From: Microthrixaceae bacterium
GTDB taxonomy: Bacteria > Actinomycetota > Acidimicrobiia > Acidimicrobiales > Poriferisodalaceae
Direction: 5' to 3'
Assembly: GCA_011523825.1 (NCBI GenBank)
Contig: WTFX01000026.1
Coordinates: 268,321 to 332,320, forward strand
Length of the DNA: 64,000 nt
In this document: positions 1 through 13,723 of the stretch, piece by piece
Layout: the number at the start of each line of letters is the position of its first letter
Numbering within the stretch: the first letter of the stretch is position 1
Translations under genes and position numbers: made by a program
The notes under the pieces: model-generated
Told to the model about the DNA's origin: nothing
What the model saw: only the letters and a program-made list of their open reading frames with translations
Database searches by the model: none

Positions 1-786
1 GCGCGCTGGGGCTGGGAGGCCACCGACGAGAGCGGCAAATCCGAGATGGTCGGCAAGGAGCCGGTCAGCAACACCGCGCGCAAGACCCGCCCCACCACTG
101 AGCCGTCGGTGTTCATTGCGACGCCGGTGTTCGACGGGGCGCGCTGGGACGAGGAAGAAGCTGCCGGACGGCATCCCACCATCCAGCAGACGCTCGAGAA
201 GCTGCGGCCCGAGTCGGTGACCGGCGAACGCCTGATGACCCGCTCGGGCAAGACGGTGCTCTTCAACGGGCGCACCGGCGAGGCCTATGACGAGCCGATC
301 ATGGTCGGCTACAGCTACATCTTGAAGCTGGCGCACCTGGTCGACGACAAGATCCACGCTCGCTCGACGGGGCCCTATTCGATGATCACCCAGCAACCGC
401 TGGGCGGCAAGGCGCAATTCGGCGGCCAGCGCTTCGGCGAGATGGAGGTCTGGGCGCTCGAGGCCTATGGCGCCGCCTATTGCCTGCAGGAGCTGCTCAC
501 CATCAAGTCCGACGACGTGCTGGGCCGGGTGCGCGTGTACGAGGCGATCGTCAAGGGCGAGAACATCCCTGAGCCCGGCATTCCTGAGAGCTTCAAGGTG
601 CTCATCAAGGAAATGCAGGCGCTCTGCCTCAACGTCGAGGTCATGTCGACCGCCGGGCAGCAGATCGACATCCAGGGTCTCGACGAGGACGTCTTCCGTG
701 CCGAGGAATCGCTGGGCATCGACATCAGCCGGCCCGAGCGTGGCACCGACGAAGAAGACGAGCTGCGTCGCCAGCAGCGCGTGTGA
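1..786 (+). CDS. rpoB: RNA polymerase beta subunit, C-terminal part (partial)
   Basis: The reading frame is open from base 1, so this is the 3' end of rpoB cut by the window edge; about 261 residues are present. RpoB forms the catalytic core of RNA polymerase with RpoC. The conserved C-terminal block is visible: [19 protein letters not shown], then the [20 protein letters not shown] segment that packs against RpoC, then a [17 protein letters not shown] anchor region. The tail after that is acidic and variable ([13 protein letters not shown]). rpoC follows after a 90 bp gap in the same direction, the normal rpoBC arrangement. The ATG at 46 is internal, not the start. Confidence 0.98.
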   Translation, partial: ARWGWEATDESGKSEMVGKEPVSNTARKTRPTTEPSVFIATPVFDGARWDEEEAAGRHPTIQQTLEKLRPESVTGERLMTRSGKTVLFNGRTGEAYDEPIMVGYSYILKLAHLVDDKIHARSTGPYSMITQQPLGGKAQFGGQRFGEMEVWALEAYGAAYCLQELLTIKSDDVLGRVRVYEAIVKGENIPEPGIPESFKVLIKEMQALCLNVEVMSTAGQQIDIQGLDEDVFRAEESLGIDISRPERGTDEEDELRRQQRV

Positions 787-876
787 TCAGCGCAGCCACA
801 CCGCACAGCCGATGCAGCGCAACCGAAACATCAAAAACTCGCACCACCGATACAGACACAGGGCCGGACATAACCC

Positions 877-4818
<3,942 letters not shown>

Positions 4819-4822
4819 GCGG

Positions 4823-4851
4823 TTGTCGTGTTGGGGCGCGCTGCCTAGCCT
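4823..4851 (+). promoter_or_regulatory. Predicted promoter of rpsL-rpsG-fusA
   Basis: TTGTCG (4823-4828) and TAGCCT (4846-4851) are separated by 17 bp. The same TAGCCT box with a TTG hexamer at 17 bp occurs before tuf and before rplC, which supports the call. It begins 5 bp after the rpoC stop and leaves a leader of roughly 130 nt before rpsL. Confidence 0.6.
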
Positions 4852-4988
4852 TCATAGCCGGTTTCGGCGCGCTGCCGGGTGGGGCATTGCGCAGATCTGC
4901 CCGACTCCTGCCAGTCGACCTGTTCGCTGGCAGCCTGTCCCACTGACAGCCCCGGCTCGCAGGGGTCTCCCAACTCACTGAGGTTCTG

Positions 4989-5360
4989 GTGCCCACGATC
5001 CAGCAGCTGGTCCGCAAGGGCCGAAAGTCCAAGCCGACGAAGGTGCGCACGCCCGCGTTGAAGGGCTCGCCACAGCGGCGCGGGGTTTGCACCCGCGTGT
5101 ACACGCACACGCCGAAGAAGCCGAACTCGGCCCTGCGCAAGGTCGCCCGTGTGCGCCTCACGAGCGGTGTCGAGGTGACTGCCTACATCCCGGGCGAGGG
5201 CCACAACCTGCAGGAGCACAGCATCGTTCTGGTGCGCGGCGGCCGGGTCAAGGACCTGCCCGGCGTCCGTTACAAGATCATCCGCGGAGCACTGGATGCT
5301 TCGGGTGTGAATTCCCGTCAGCAGGCACGCTCGCGCTACGGCGCCAAGCGGGAGTCCTGA
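4989..5360 (+). CDS. rpsL: 30S ribosomal protein S12 (uS12)
   Basis: 123 residues, usual family length. uS12 lies at the decoding centre and helps proofread codon-anticodon pairing. The conserved [17 protein letters not shown] and [17 protein letters not shown] blocks are present, with lysines at the classic streptomycin-resistance positions in the ordinary wild-type form. The start is GTG ([10 protein letters not shown] follows, the universal N-terminus). Only one base separates its stop from the rpsG start, so the two are cotranscribed, most likely from the promoter just after rpoC. Confidence 0.98.
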   Translation: MPTIQQLVRKGRKSKPTKVRTPALKGSPQRRGVCTRVYTHTPKKPNSALRKVARVRLTSGVEVTAYIPGEGHNLQEHSIVLVRGGRVKDLPGVRYKIIRGALDASGVNSRQQARSRYGAKRES

Positions 5361-5361
5361 C

Positions 5362-5832
5362 ATGCCCCGCCGAGGTGCAGCACCCCGCCGCGACATCGCT
5401 CCGGACCCCGTCTATGACTCCGCGCTGGTCACCCAGTTCATCAACAAGGTGCTGCGGCGCGGCAAGCGCTCGCTGGCCGAGCACATCGTGTACCAAGCGA
5501 TGGATCTCGTCGGCGAGCGGACTGGCGGCGAGCCGCTCGAGATCCTGAAGCGGGCGGTGGACAACACCCGGCCGCAAGTTGAAGTGAAGAGCCGCCGAGT
5601 CGGCGGTGCCACCTACCAGGTGCCCGTCGAGGTGCGTCCGCGCCGCGCCACCGCGCTGGCGATCCGCTGGATCGTGGGCTTCGCCCGCGAACGCCGCGAG
5701 CGCACCATGTCGGAACGACTCGCGAACGAGCTGATGGATGCCTCCAACGGCACCGGCTCGGCTGCCAAGCGGCGTGAGGACACGCATCGCATGGCAGAGG
5801 CCAACAAGGCCTTCGCGCACTACCGCTGGTAA
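5362..5832 (+). CDS. rpsG: 30S ribosomal protein S7 (uS7)
   Basis: 156 residues, standard length. uS7 nucleates assembly of the 30S head and contacts E-site tRNA. It starts [10 protein letters not shown] and carries the conserved stretches [40 protein letters not shown] and [12 protein letters not shown]. It sits one base after rpsL and 52 bp before fusA, the canonical str operon order. The short gap to fusA holds only a weak 5 bp hairpin. Confidence 0.98.
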   Translation: MPRRGAAPRRDIAPDPVYDSALVTQFINKVLRRGKRSLAEHIVYQAMDLVGERTGGEPLEILKRAVDNTRPQVEVKSRRVGGATYQVPVEVRPRRATALAIRWIVGFARERRERTMSERLANELMDASNGTGSAAKRREDTHRMAEANKAFAHYRW

Positions 5833-5884
5833 CGGATCGCTGGCGATCTGATCGGGATATCTGGTCAATTGGGGCAACGCTGAA

Positions 5885-7969
5885 ATGGCTCGAACGCAAC
5901 CTCTCGACCGCGTCCGCAACATCGGGATCATGGCCCACATCGATGCGGGCAAGACCACGGTGACGGAGCGGATCCTCTACTACACCGGCGTCAACTACAA
6001 GATCGGCGAAGTCCACGACGGCGCCGCCACGATGGACTGGATGGAGCAGGAGCAGGAGCGGGGCATCACCATCACCTCTGCCGCCACCACCTGCCACTGG
6101 AACGATCACGTCATCAACATCATCGACACGCCGGGTCACGTCGACTTCACCGTCGAGGTGGAGCGCTCGCTGCGGGTGCTCGACGGCGCCGTGGCGGTGT
6201 TCGACGGCGTTGCTGGCGTGGAGCCGCAGACCGAGACCGTCTGGCGGCAAGCCGACCGGTACGGCGTGCCGCGGATGTGCTTCATCAACAAGCTGGACCG
6301 CACCGGCGCCTCGTTCTTCGGCTCGCTGGCCAGCATCGAGGACCGGCTCACCCCCCACACGGCGGTATTGCAGCTGCCGATCGGCCTTGAGGCCGACTTT
6401 GAAGGCGTGGTCGACCTGGTCGAGATGAATGCGGTGGTGTGGAAGGGCGACGATCTCGGCGCCACCTACGACATCGTCGACATTCCTGCCGATCTGGCCG
6501 ATCAGGCGTCCGAGTACCGCAGCAAACTGCTCGAGCGGCTTGCTGATGTCGATGAGGACATCATGCTGGCCTACCTCGAAGGCGAAGAGGTCGATGCCGT
6601 CACGGTCCGGCGGGCGATCCGGCAGGGCACGCTCGACGGCCAGATCGTGCCCGTGCTCACCGGCAGCGCGTTCAAGAACAAGGGCGTGCAGCCGCTGCTC
6701 GACGCCGTCACGATGTACCTGCCCGCGCCGGTGGACATCCCGGCCATCGCAGGACGCTCGACGAATGGCAAGGAAGATCTGGAGCGCAAGCCCAGCGACG
6801 AAGAGCCGTTCTCCGCGTTGGCATTCAAGATCATGACCGACCCTCACGTCGGCAAGCTCACCTACTTCCGGGTGTACAGCGGCAAGTTCGAGCGCGGCGG
6901 CCAAGTGCTCAACACCACCACGGGCAACCGCGAGCGCATCGGGCGCATCCTGCAGATGCACGCCAACAACCGCGAAGACCGTGACGACATCGCCACCGGC
7001 GACATCGTTGCGGGCATCGGTCTGAAGAACACCCGCACGGGCGACACGCTGTGCGATTCGTCCAAGCCGATCGTGCTCGAACAGCTCGACTTCCCCGATC
7101 CGGTCGTGCACGTCGCTGTCGAGCCCAAGTCCAAGGGCGACCAGGACAAGCTGGGCAAGGCCCTCACGGCGCTCAGCGAGGAAGACCCCACCTTCCAGGT
7201 CAAGACCGACGACGAAACCGGCCAGACGGTGATCTCGGGCATGGGCGAACTGCACCTCGAGGTGCTGGTCGACCGGATGCTGCGAGAGTTCAAGGTGGAC
7301 GCCTCGATCGGCAAGCCGCAGGTGGCCTACCGCGAGACGATCACCTCCCCGGTCGACAAATTCGAGTACCGCCACATCAAGCAGACGGGCGGCTCGGGCC
7401 AGTACGCGGTGGTCGTCATCAACCTGAAGCCGTCCGAGCCCGGCGAGGGATACGTCTTCGAAGACCACATCCGCGGCGGTGTGATCCCGCGCGAGTACAT
7501 CTCATCGGTCGATGCGGGCTTGCAGTCGTCGCTGGAGAACGGCCCGCTGGCCGGCTTCCCGCTCGTGGACGTGGCCGTCGATCTGATCGACGGCAACCAT
7601 CACGACGTGGACTCCTCGGAGATGGCGTTCAAGATCGCCGGCACGATGGCCATGCGCGATGCGGCCCGGCTGGCGCGGCCAGTCCTGCTGGAGCCGGTCA
7701 TGTCGGTGGAGGTCGTGACACCCGAGGACTACATGGGCGACGTCATCGGCGACCTCAACTCACGGCGCGGTCGGGTCGGGCAGATGGAGCTGCGCGGCGT
7801 GAACCAGGTGATCGACGCCAAGGTGCCGCTGTCGGAGATGTTCGGCTACGCCAACGACCTGCGGTCCCGCACCCAGGGCCGCGCGACCTACAGCATGCAG
7901 TTCGACAACTACGAGCAGGTGCCGTCCAGCATCGCCGAGGAGATCATCAAGCGCATCCGCGGCGAGTGA
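5885..7969 (+). CDS. fusA: Translation elongation factor G
   Basis: 694 residues, full length. EF-G is the GTPase that drives ribosomal translocation and, with RRF, recycling. GTPase motifs are complete: AHIDAGKTT (17-25), [16 protein letters not shown] (81-88) and NKLD (135-138). Domain II to V landmarks follow, including [14 protein letters not shown] and the C-terminal [16 protein letters not shown]. It is the third gene of the str operon. A perfect GC-rich hairpin starts right after the stop, and tuf has its own promoter, so transcription of the two may be partly uncoupled. Confidence 0.98.
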   Translation: MARTQPLDRVRNIGIMAHIDAGKTTVTERILYYTGVNYKIGEVHDGAATMDWMEQEQERGITITSAATTCHWNDHVINIIDTPGHVDFTVEVERSLRVLDGAVAVFDGVAGVEPQTETVWRQADRYGVPRMCFINKLDRTGASFFGSLASIEDRLTPHTAVLQLPIGLEADFEGVVDLVEMNAVVWKGDDLGATYDIVDIPADLADQASEYRSKLLERLADVDEDIMLAYLEGEEVDAVTVRRAIRQGTLDGQIVPVLTGSAFKNKGVQPLLDAVTMYLPAPVDIPAIAGRSTNGKEDLERKPSDEEPFSALAFKIMTDPHVGKLTYFRVYSGKFERGGQVLNTTTGNRERIGRILQMHANNREDRDDIATGDIVAGIGLKNTRTGDTLCDSSKPIVLEQLDFPDPVVHVAVEPKSKGDQDKLGKALTALSEEDPTFQVKTDDETGQTVISGMGELHLEVLVDRMLREFKVDASIGKPQVAYRETITSPVDKFEYRHIKQTGGSGQYAVVVINLKPSEPGEGYVFEDHIRGGVIPREYISSVDAGLQSSLENGPLAGFPLVDVAVDLIDGNHHDVDSSEMAFKIAGTMAMRDAARLARPVLLEPVMSVEVVTPEDYMGDVIGDLNSRRGRVGQMELRGVNQVIDAKVPLSEMFGYANDLRSRTQGRATYSMQFDNYEQVPSSIAEEIIKRIRGE

Positions 7970-7970
7970 C

Positions 7971-7991
7971 CAGCCCGCTGCCTGCGGGCTG
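7971..7991 (+). terminator. Hairpin directly after fusA
   Basis: CAGCCCGC (7971-7978), a TGCCT loop and GCGGGCTG (7984-7991) form a perfect 8 bp stem two bases after the fusA stop. There is no T-run, as is common in GC-rich genomes, so it may be an attenuator or an mRNA-stabilising 3' hairpin rather than a full terminator. Confidence 0.45.
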
Positions 7992-8027
7992 CAGCCGGTC
8001 TCATCTCACTTCGCGTGACCACTTCCA

Positions 8028-8056
8028 TTGGAACTGGGCCACGGCATCCCTAGCCT
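8028..8056 (+). promoter_or_regulatory. Predicted promoter of tuf-rpsJ
   Basis: TTGGAA (8028-8033) and TAGCCT (8051-8056) with a 17 bp spacer. The leader to the tuf ATG would be about 90 nt. The geometry equals that of the rpsL and rplC promoters in this window. Confidence 0.65.
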
Positions 8057-8153
8057 CACACCGTTCAGAACCTTGAAGAAACAAAGAAAACAGGCATCCC
8101 TGCACCTCACTCACCCCTGATAGGCGAGCAGAACCCCGAAAGGCGGGTACGAC

Positions 8154-9338
8154 ATGGCAAAAGAGCGTTTCGAGCGGACCAAGCCTCACGTCAACGTGGG
8201 CACGATGGGCCACATCGACCATGGCAAGACGACACTGACGGCTGCCATCACGCGTGTGCTGGCCGAACAGGTCGGCGGCCAGGCGACGGCATTCGACGAG
8301 ATCGACAAGGCGCCCGAGGAGCGTGAGCGCGGCATCACGATCTCCATCGCGCACGTCGAGTACGAGACGGCGAACCGGCACTACGCGCATGTCGACATGC
8401 CCGGTCACGCCGACTACATCAAGAACATGATCACCGGCGCCGCCCAGGTGGACGGCGCCATCCTGGTGGTGTCTGCCGCGGACGGCCCGATGCCCCAGAC
8501 CCGTGAACACGTGCTGCTGGCTCGCCAGGTCGGCGTGCCCTACATCGTGGTCGCCCTCAACAAGGTCGACATGGTCGACGACGAGGAGCTGCTCGAGCTC
8601 GTGGAGCTCGAGGTACGCGAGCTGCTCAGCGAGTACGAGTTCCCCGGTGACGACATCCCGGTGGTGCAGGTCTCCGCGCTGAACGCGCTGGAGGGCGACG
8701 CGGCTGCTGCCGAGCAGGTCATCGAGCTGATGAACGCTGTCGATGAGTACGTGCCCGAACCTGTGCGCGACACCGAGCGCCCGTTCCTGATGCCGATCGA
8801 GGACGTCTTCTCGATCACCGGCCGCGGCACCGTGGTGACCGGCAAGATCGAGCAGGGCATCATCAACAGCGGCGACGAGGTCGAGATCGTGGGCATCCGC
8901 GACACCCAGACCACCACCGTGACCGGCGTCGAGATGTTCCGCAAGATCCTCGATCAGGGCCAGGCGGGCGACAACGTCGGCCTGCTGCTGCGTGGCACCG
9001 GCAAGGACGAGGTGGAGCGCGGCCAGGTCTGCACCCGCAAGGGCGCGATCACCCCGCACACCAAGTTCGAGGCGCAGGTGTATGTGCTGACCAAGGAAGA
9101 GGGCGGCCGCCACAAGCCGTTCTTCTCGAACTACCGGCCGCAGTTCTACTTCCGCACCACCGACATCACCGGCGTGGTCGACCTTCCCGCAGGCACCGAG
9201 ATGTGCATGCCGGGCGACAACACCGAGATGACGGTCGAGCTGATCAACCCGATCGCGATGGACGAGGGCTTGCTCTTCGCCATCCGCGAGGGCGGCCGCA
9301 CTGTCGGTTCCGGCCGGGTAACGAAGATCCTTCAGTAG
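8154..9338 (+). CDS. tuf: Translation elongation factor Tu
   Basis: 394 residues, standard length. EF-Tu delivers aminoacyl-tRNA to the ribosome as a GTP complex. Motifs: GHIDHGKTT (19-27), RGITIS, the G3 loop DMPGHADY (81-88) with catalytic H85, NKVD, and the C-terminal [15 protein letters not shown]. The G3 loop is unusual: the near-universal DCPGHADY cysteine (C81 in E. coli) is methionine here (M82). The ATG start is preceded by a GAAAGGCGGG Shine-Dalgarno-like run. rpsJ follows after 46 bp and is probably cotranscribed. Confidence 0.98.
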   Translation: MAKERFERTKPHVNVGTMGHIDHGKTTLTAAITRVLAEQVGGQATAFDEIDKAPEERERGITISIAHVEYETANRHYAHVDMPGHADYIKNMITGAAQVDGAILVVSAADGPMPQTREHVLLARQVGVPYIVVALNKVDMVDDEELLELVELEVRELLSEYEFPGDDIPVVQVSALNALEGDAAAAEQVIELMNAVDEYVPEPVRDTERPFLMPIEDVFSITGRGTVVTGKIEQGIINSGDEVEIVGIRDTQTTTVTGVEMFRKILDQGQAGDNVGLLLRGTGKDEVERGQVCTRKGAITPHTKFEAQVYVLTKEEGGRHKPFFSNYRPQFYFRTTDITGVVDLPAGTEMCMPGDNTEMTVELINPIAMDEGLLFAIREGGRTVGSGRVTKILQ

Positions 9339-9384
9339 CGGTCAGGCCCGCAGCAGTTACGCCCCAGCGCAGTTAGGCAGCGAC

Positions 9385-9699
9385 ATGGCAGCACCTCGGA
9401 TCCGAATGCGGCTCAAGGCCTACGACCACGAGATCGTGGACCAGTCGGCACAGAAGATCACCGAGACCGTGCTGCGCACCAACGCCAAGGTGCGTGGACC
9501 GGTGCCGCTGCCGACCGAGAAGCATCGCTACACGGTCGTGCGGTCCCCCCACAAGGACAAGGACTCGCGCGAGCACTTCGAGATGCGCATCCACAAGCGC
9601 CTCATCGACGTGATCGATCCCACCGACAAGACGGTCGACTCGCTTCAGCGGCTCGACCTGCCTGCCGGCGTCGAGATCGAGCTCAAAGTCCAGCCGTAG
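9385..9699 (+). CDS. rpsJ: 30S ribosomal protein S10 (uS10)
   Basis: 104 residues, usual length. uS10 is part of the 30S head and also serves as NusE in antitermination complexes. Conserved features include [26 protein letters not shown] and the [17 protein letters not shown] loop. In most bacteria rplC follows at once. Here rpsJ is the end of the tuf transcript and is followed by tandem hairpins and about 9.8 kb of unrelated genes before rplC. Confidence 0.98.
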   Translation: MAAPRIRMRLKAYDHEIVDQSAQKITETVLRTNAKVRGPVPLPTEKHRYTVVRSPHKDKDSREHFEMRIHKRLIDVIDPTDKTVDSLQRLDLPAGVEIELKVQP

Positions 9700-9705
9700 C
9701 TGACA

Positions 9706-9760
9706 TATCCGCCCGCGAGCGGGCGCTGTGCTGGTCTATCCGCCCGCAAGCGGGCGGACT
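9706..9760 (+). repeat. 31 nt tandem duplication with hairpins between converging genes
   Basis: Two copies 31 nt apart (from 9706 and 9737) each begin TATCCGCCCG and form a perfect stem: CGCCCG/CGGGCG with loop CGAG (9710-9725), and CCGCCCG/CGGGCGG with loop CAAG (9740-9757). They lie between rpsJ and the converging MoaD-like gene. The second copy encodes the end of the MoaD-like protein (PLAGG and stop). The pair probably also acts as a bidirectional terminator. Confidence 0.7.
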
Positions 9761-9984
9761 AAGTACACCTCTGAGGTGTCGGTGAGTTCCTCGAGCCACG
9801 GGTCGGGGATGATCTCGCCGTCGATGGCAACCGCCGTCGACGATGTCTCGACCAGGTGCGCGTCGAGCGACGGGTAGAGCGCGGAAAGCTGCCGCACGAG
9901 ATCGCGCACGTTCGCAGCTTCGATAGCGATCTCGGCGACGCCAGTGTGCTGACGCTGGTCGGTCGAGAAATGAACGACCGCCAT
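9736..9984 (-). CDS. MoaD/ThiS-family sulfur carrier protein
   Basis: 82 residues, the size of a ubiquitin-fold sulfur carrier. The C-terminus is VRPLAGG, ending in the free diglycine that is adenylated and thiocarboxylated in MoaD and ThiS. The middle (VRDLVRQLSALYPSLDAHL, then a VAIDGEII strand and EVYLVRP) fits a beta-grasp fold. It is the last gene after the three subunits of a molybdenum hydroxylase on the same strand, 43 bp downstream, so a role in building the pyranopterin cofactor for that enzyme is likely. A ThiS-like role cannot be excluded. The tail is encoded inside a hairpin-forming repeat. Confidence 0.8.
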   Translation of the reverse strand: MAVVHFSTDQRQHTGVAEIAIEAANVRDLVRQLSALYPSLDAHLVETSSTAVAIDGEIIPDPWLEELTDTSEVYLVRPLAGG

Positions 9985-10027
9985 CGGGTTGTCTCTGACG
10001 GATTGTCCCTGCGGACTCGGGCGGCTC

Positions 10028-12301
10028 TCAGCTCTCGGCGGCTGTCAGTGCCTCCAGCACTCGCGGCGGCGAGAGCGGCAGGTCGCTGATGCGCACGCCG
10101 GTGGCATCGGCCACCGCGTTGGCCATCACCGGCAACGGCGGCACGATGCCCACCTCGCCGACGCCACGCACTCCGTAAGGATGCGAAGGATTGGGCACCT
10201 CCACGATGACCGTTTCGATCATCGGCAGGTCCGACGCCACTGGGATGCGGTAGTCCAGGAATCCCGGGTTCTCGAGGTTGCCGTCGTCGGAGTAGATGTA
10301 CTCCTCGTTCAGCGCCCAGCCGATGCCCTGCACCACGCCGCCCTGCATCTGGCCTTCCACATAGCTGGGATGAATCGCTGTGCCGGCATCCTGCGCGGTG
10401 GTGTAGCGCTCGACGGTGACCCGGCCCGTTTCCTGATCAACCGACACGTCAGCTACCTGAACTGAGAAAGCCGGGCCGGCGCCCCGGGCGTTCAGCGACG
10501 CCGTGGCACCCAGCGGTCCGCCGGTGCGCTTCGCATTGCCGGTGATAGCAGCCAGCGTCAGCGGCTCCTGCTCGCCGGGCCCGTGCACGGCCGAGCCGTC
10601 CACCCACTCGACCTCTTCCACATCGCAATCCCACGTCTTGGCCGCCCGCTTGCGCAGCTGCTCCTTGAGATCGCGGCAGGCTTCCACGACGGCCATGCCT
10701 GTCGCGAACGTGGCGCGGCTGCCCTCGGTGACATCGGTGAAGCCGACGACCTCGGTGTCGCCCACGACGGGCTGGATCAGGTGCACATCGAGGCCGAGTT
10801 CCTCGGCAGCCATCAACGCCATCGACGCCCGGCTGCCGCCGATGTCGGGGCTGCCGGTGATCACCGTGGCGGTGCCGTTCTCGTTCAGGTTCACCGTCGC
10901 GCTCGATGCCTCGCCGATGTTGAACCAGAACCCGCTGGCTACGCCACGGCCCTGCCCTTCGGGCAGCTCCGATTGGTAGTGATCGCTGTCGCGGATCGCC
11001 TCGAGGCACTCACGCAGGCCGATCATCGGCCACTTGGGTCCGTACGGCGTCGGGTCGCCTTGCGAGGGGCAGTTCTGGATGCGGAGGTCGAGCGGGTCCA
11101 TGCCGACACGCTCCGCGATCTCGTCGACCACCGAATCCATGGCGAATGCTGCTGCGGGTGCCGAGGGGGCCCGGTAGGCCACGTTGACCGGCCGGTTGAG
11201 CACCACATCGAAGCCCTCGACGTAGAGGTGATCGAGCGTGTAGGCCGACACGACGCACATGCAGCCGAGCATCGCCGCAATGCCCTGGAAGGCCCCGTTC
11301 TCGTAGGCCAACCACGCCTTCGCCGTGGTGATCGTGCCGTCGTTGCGGGCGCCCACCTTCATCCTGATGATCGCCCCCGGGGCGGGACCGGTTGCCCGGA
11401 ACACGTCCTCGCGGCTCATCACGATCTTGACCGGGCGACCGGCTTTCGTCGACAGCAGCGCCGCCACCGGCTCGATGTAGATGGTCGTCTTGCCGCCGAA
11501 GCCGCCGCCGATCTCGGCCGGGATCACCTTGATGCGCGACGTATCCCAGCCAAGCACTGTGGCCGTCGACGACCGCACCATGAAGTGGCCCTGCGACGAC
11601 GCCCAGATAACGGCCTTGCCTTCCTGGTCGCAGTCGACGACGCAGGCGTGCGGCTCGATGTAGCCCTGATGCACTGCCTGGGTGGAGAACTCCCGCTCGA
11701 TCACGATGTCGGCTTCGCCGAATCCCTGTTCGACGTCGCCGCGCTCGTACACGGTGCGCGCCGCGACGTTCGACGGCTCGGTGGGCCGTGGCTCGACACC
11801 GCGCGTGAACAGGTTGTCGTGCAGCACCGGGGCGTCGTCGGCCATCGCATCGGAGATGTTCAGCACGTGGGGCAGCAGCTCGTAGGTGACCTCGATCGCC
11901 TCCGCCGCTGCCTTGGCCTCGCGCCGCGTGGATGCCGCCACCGCAGCCACGGCGTGGCCGCTGTACAGCACCTTGTCGCGCGCGATGACTGTGCACATCA
12001 GGTTGCGGGTGGCGCCCTTGGGCGGCGCCTCGGGGAAGTCGGCCCCGGTGACCACGGCTTTCACGCCGGGCATCGCTTCGGCGGCTGACGTGTCGATCGA
12101 GACGATTCGTGCGTGGGGATGCGGTGAGCGCAGGATGTGGCCGTACAGCATTCCCGGCAGATTCAGGTCGGCCGCATATCGGGCCTTGCCGGCAACCTTG
12201 TCGAGGCCGTCGTGGCGGACCGGGCGGGTGCCGACCCAGCGGTACCCGCTGCTGCCGTTGCCATTGGTCCCGGTGTTTGCCGGAGCTTCAGTGGTGCTCA
12301 T
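10028..12301 (-). CDS. Xanthine dehydrogenase family, molybdopterin-binding large subunit
   Basis: 757 residues, normal for separate CoxL/CutL-type subunits. It binds the molybdenum-pterin cofactor and hydroxylates or oxidises an unknown substrate. The aldehyde-oxidase hammerhead domain is N-terminal (KVAGKARYAADLNLPGMLYG onward). The cofactor-binding loop EIGGGFGGKT follows, and the catalytic glutamate lies in GVRGVGEVGIVPP (about E716). The active-site loop reads NVAYRAPSAP, not the AYRCSFR loop of form I carbon monoxide dehydrogenase, so CO oxidation is unlikely. It is the third gene of the minus-strand operon, after the FAD and iron-sulfur subunits, with a 52 bp gap. The substrate cannot be predicted. 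Confidence 0.9.
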   Translation of the reverse strand: MSTTEAPANTGTNGNGSSGYRWVGTRPVRHDGLDKVAGKARYAADLNLPGMLYGHILRSPHPHARIVSIDTSAAEAMPGVKAVVTGADFPEAPPKGATRNLMCTVIARDKVLYSGHAVAAVAASTRREAKAAAEAIEVTYELLPHVLNISDAMADDAPVLHDNLFTRGVEPRPTEPSNVAARTVYERGDVEQGFGEADIVIEREFSTQAVHQGYIEPHACVVDCDQEGKAVIWASSQGHFMVRSSTATVLGWDTSRIKVIPAEIGGGFGGKTTIYIEPVAALLSTKAGRPVKIVMSREDVFRATGPAPGAIIRMKVGARNDGTITTAKAWLAYENGAFQGIAAMLGCMCVVSAYTLDHLYVEGFDVVLNRPVNVAYRAPSAPAAAFAMDSVVDEIAERVGMDPLDLRIQNCPSQGDPTPYGPKWPMIGLRECLEAIRDSDHYQSELPEGQGRGVASGFWFNIGEASSATVNLNENGTATVITGSPDIGGSRASMALMAAEELGLDVHLIQPVVGDTEVVGFTDVTEGSRATFATGMAVVEACRDLKEQLRKRAAKTWDCDVEEVEWVDGSAVHGPGEQEPLTLAAITGNAKRTGGPLGATASLNARGAGPAFSVQVADVSVDQETGRVTVERYTTAQDAGTAIHPSYVEGQMQGGVVQGIGWALNEEYIYSDDGNLENPGFLDYRIPVASDLPMIETVIVEVPNPSHPYGVRGVGEVGIVPPLPVMANAVADATGVRISDLPLSPPRVLEALTAAES

Positions 12302-12353
12302 GTTCAGGTGTCCTTGTGCAATGTCGGGCGAGTCTCGGGCCAGCCGATGTCAA

Positions 12354-12833
12354 TCAGGCTGGGGTGCGGATCTGGACGGCGGCCTCGAGCACCGAGCGCA
12401 CGATCTTGTCGTACCCGGTGCAGCGGCACAGATTGCCGGCGAGCGCGTAGCGCACTTCGGTCTCGGTGGGATCGGGGTTCTCATCGAGGAGCGCCTTGGC
12501 GGCGATGAGAAACCCGGGCGTGCAGATGCCGCACTGCAGCGCCGCGCCTTCGAGGAAGCACTGCTGCAGCGGATGCAATTCATCGGCACTGGCAAGGCCC
12601 TCACAGGTCGTGATGGCGGCGCCGTCGGCCTCGGGGGCGAAGATCAGGCAGGAGCACTGCAGCCGGCCGTTCATGATGATCGAGCAGGCGCCGCAGTCGC
12701 CGGTGCCGCAGCCTTCCTTGGCGCCGATCAGCCCCAGCTCGTCACGCAAGGCGTTGAGCAGCGATTCGCCGTCTTCGGTCAGAAAATCAACAGCGTCGCC
12801 GTTGACTTCGCAGGTCACGTGGGTGCGGCTCAT
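12354..12833 (-). CDS. Xanthine dehydrogenase family, 2Fe-2S small subunit
   Basis: 159 residues, full length for a CoxS-type subunit. It relays electrons from the molybdenum centre to FAD. Plant-type 2Fe-2S cysteines are at GCGTGDCGAC (C42, C47, C50) with C60 further on. The second cluster uses CGIC (C101, C104) and CRC (C136, C138) in the QCGICTPGF and GNLCRCTGY motifs. The ATG at 12833 overlaps the stop of the FAD subunit by one base (TGATG), indicating translational coupling. The open frame extends upstream, but that part is only a shadow of the neighbouring gene. Confidence 0.93.
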   Translation of the reverse strand: MSRTHVTCEVNGDAVDFLTEDGESLLNALRDELGLIGAKEGCGTGDCGACSIIMNGRLQCSCLIFAPEADGAAITTCEGLASADELHPLQQCFLEGAALQCGICTPGFLIAAKALLDENPDPTETEVRYALAGNLCRCTGYDKIVRSVLEAAVQIRTPA

Positions 12834-13723
12834 CAGGAAGCCCTCTCTTCGTTGCTGGTCTGTCCGTTGCGCGTTCGAATGCGATCGGCGGCGATGCCGG
12901 CCGCTCGACGGGTGAGCACACCGGCTACCTGGCGCCGGTAGCTGATCGTGCCTCGCTTGTCGTCGATGGGGTTGCAGGCGTCGCTGGCGGCATCGGCTGC
13001 TGCGGCCAGTGCGTCGTCGTCGAGCCGGCTGCCCACGAGCGCTGCTTCGGCTGCGGGCACCCGCACGACAGTGGGGGCCACGGCACCCAGTGCGACGGTG
13101 GCCGCGCTGACGGCGCCGTCTCCGTCCAGCGTGATCCTGACACCGGCGCCGACGACGGCGATGTCCATCTCGGTGCGGGGGATGAGCCGCAGGTAGGCGT
13201 CCGAGGTGCGCGCCGCCGGGCGGGCAAGCTCGAAGCACACGACGATCTCGTCGTGGGCCAGCGACGTCTGGCCGGGGCCAGTCACCACGTCGGCGACCGG
13301 TACCCGTCGCTCGCCGTCAGATCCAGCGATCACCGCGATCGCGTCGTTCACCACGAGGGCCGGCACCGAGTCCGCGGCAGGCGAGGCATTGCACAGGTTC
13401 CCGCCGAGACTGGAGCGGTTCTGGATCTGGTCAGACCCGATGAGGCCCGCAGCCTCGGTCAGGCCCGGGAATTCCGCAGCAAAGGCAGCGTTCGCCGTCA
13501 GCGCCGAGCTGGGTGCAGCGGCACCCACGTGCCAGGTGTCGCCGTCGAGGCTGACCGACATGAGCCGGTCGATCTTCTTGAGGTCGATCAGCATTGAGGG
13601 TTCAGGCCGGCCGCCGCGCATCTGGGGCACGACGTCGGTTGCGCCTGCGAACACGATGGCGCCGGCATCGCCGGCGAGCAGTGCCCGGGCTTCGTCAATG
13701 GTGGTTGGCGCGGCGTATCTCAT
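12833..13723 (-). CDS. Xanthine dehydrogenase family, FAD-binding medium subunit
   Basis: 296 residues, typical of CoxM/CutM. It carries FAD and passes electrons to the acceptor. The N-terminal FAD motif is FAGATDVVPQM and the second is SSLGGNLCNASPAADSVPAL. The CO-dehydrogenase flavoprotein C-terminal domain follows (ISYRRQVAGVLTRRA near the end). It is the first gene of the minus operon, with a GAGGGAG ribosome-binding site just upstream. The divergent MDR gene starts 189 bp away, so the gap should hold promoters for both directions. Confidence 0.92.
   Translation of the reverse strand: MRYAAPTTIDEARALLAGDAGAIVFAGATDVVPQMRGGRPEPSMLIDLKKIDRLMSVSLDGDTWHVGAAAPSSALTANAAFAAEFPGLTEAAGLIGSDQIQNRSSLGGNLCNASPAADSVPALVVNDAIAVIAGSDGERRVPVADVVTGPGQTSLAHDEIVVCFELARPAARTSDAYLRLIPRTEMDIAVVGAGVRITLDGDGAVSAATVALGAVAPTVVRVPAAEAALVGSRLDDDALAAAADAASDACNPIDDKRGTISYRRQVAGVLTRRAAGIAADRIRTRNGQTSNEERAS

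Noticed and set aside
10028..13723. Molybdenum hydroxylase operon as an aerobic carbon monoxide dehydrogenase
   Set aside because: The large subunit lacks the AYRCSFR active-site loop of form I CoxL and has AYRAPSAP instead. Only membership of the wider family is supported.
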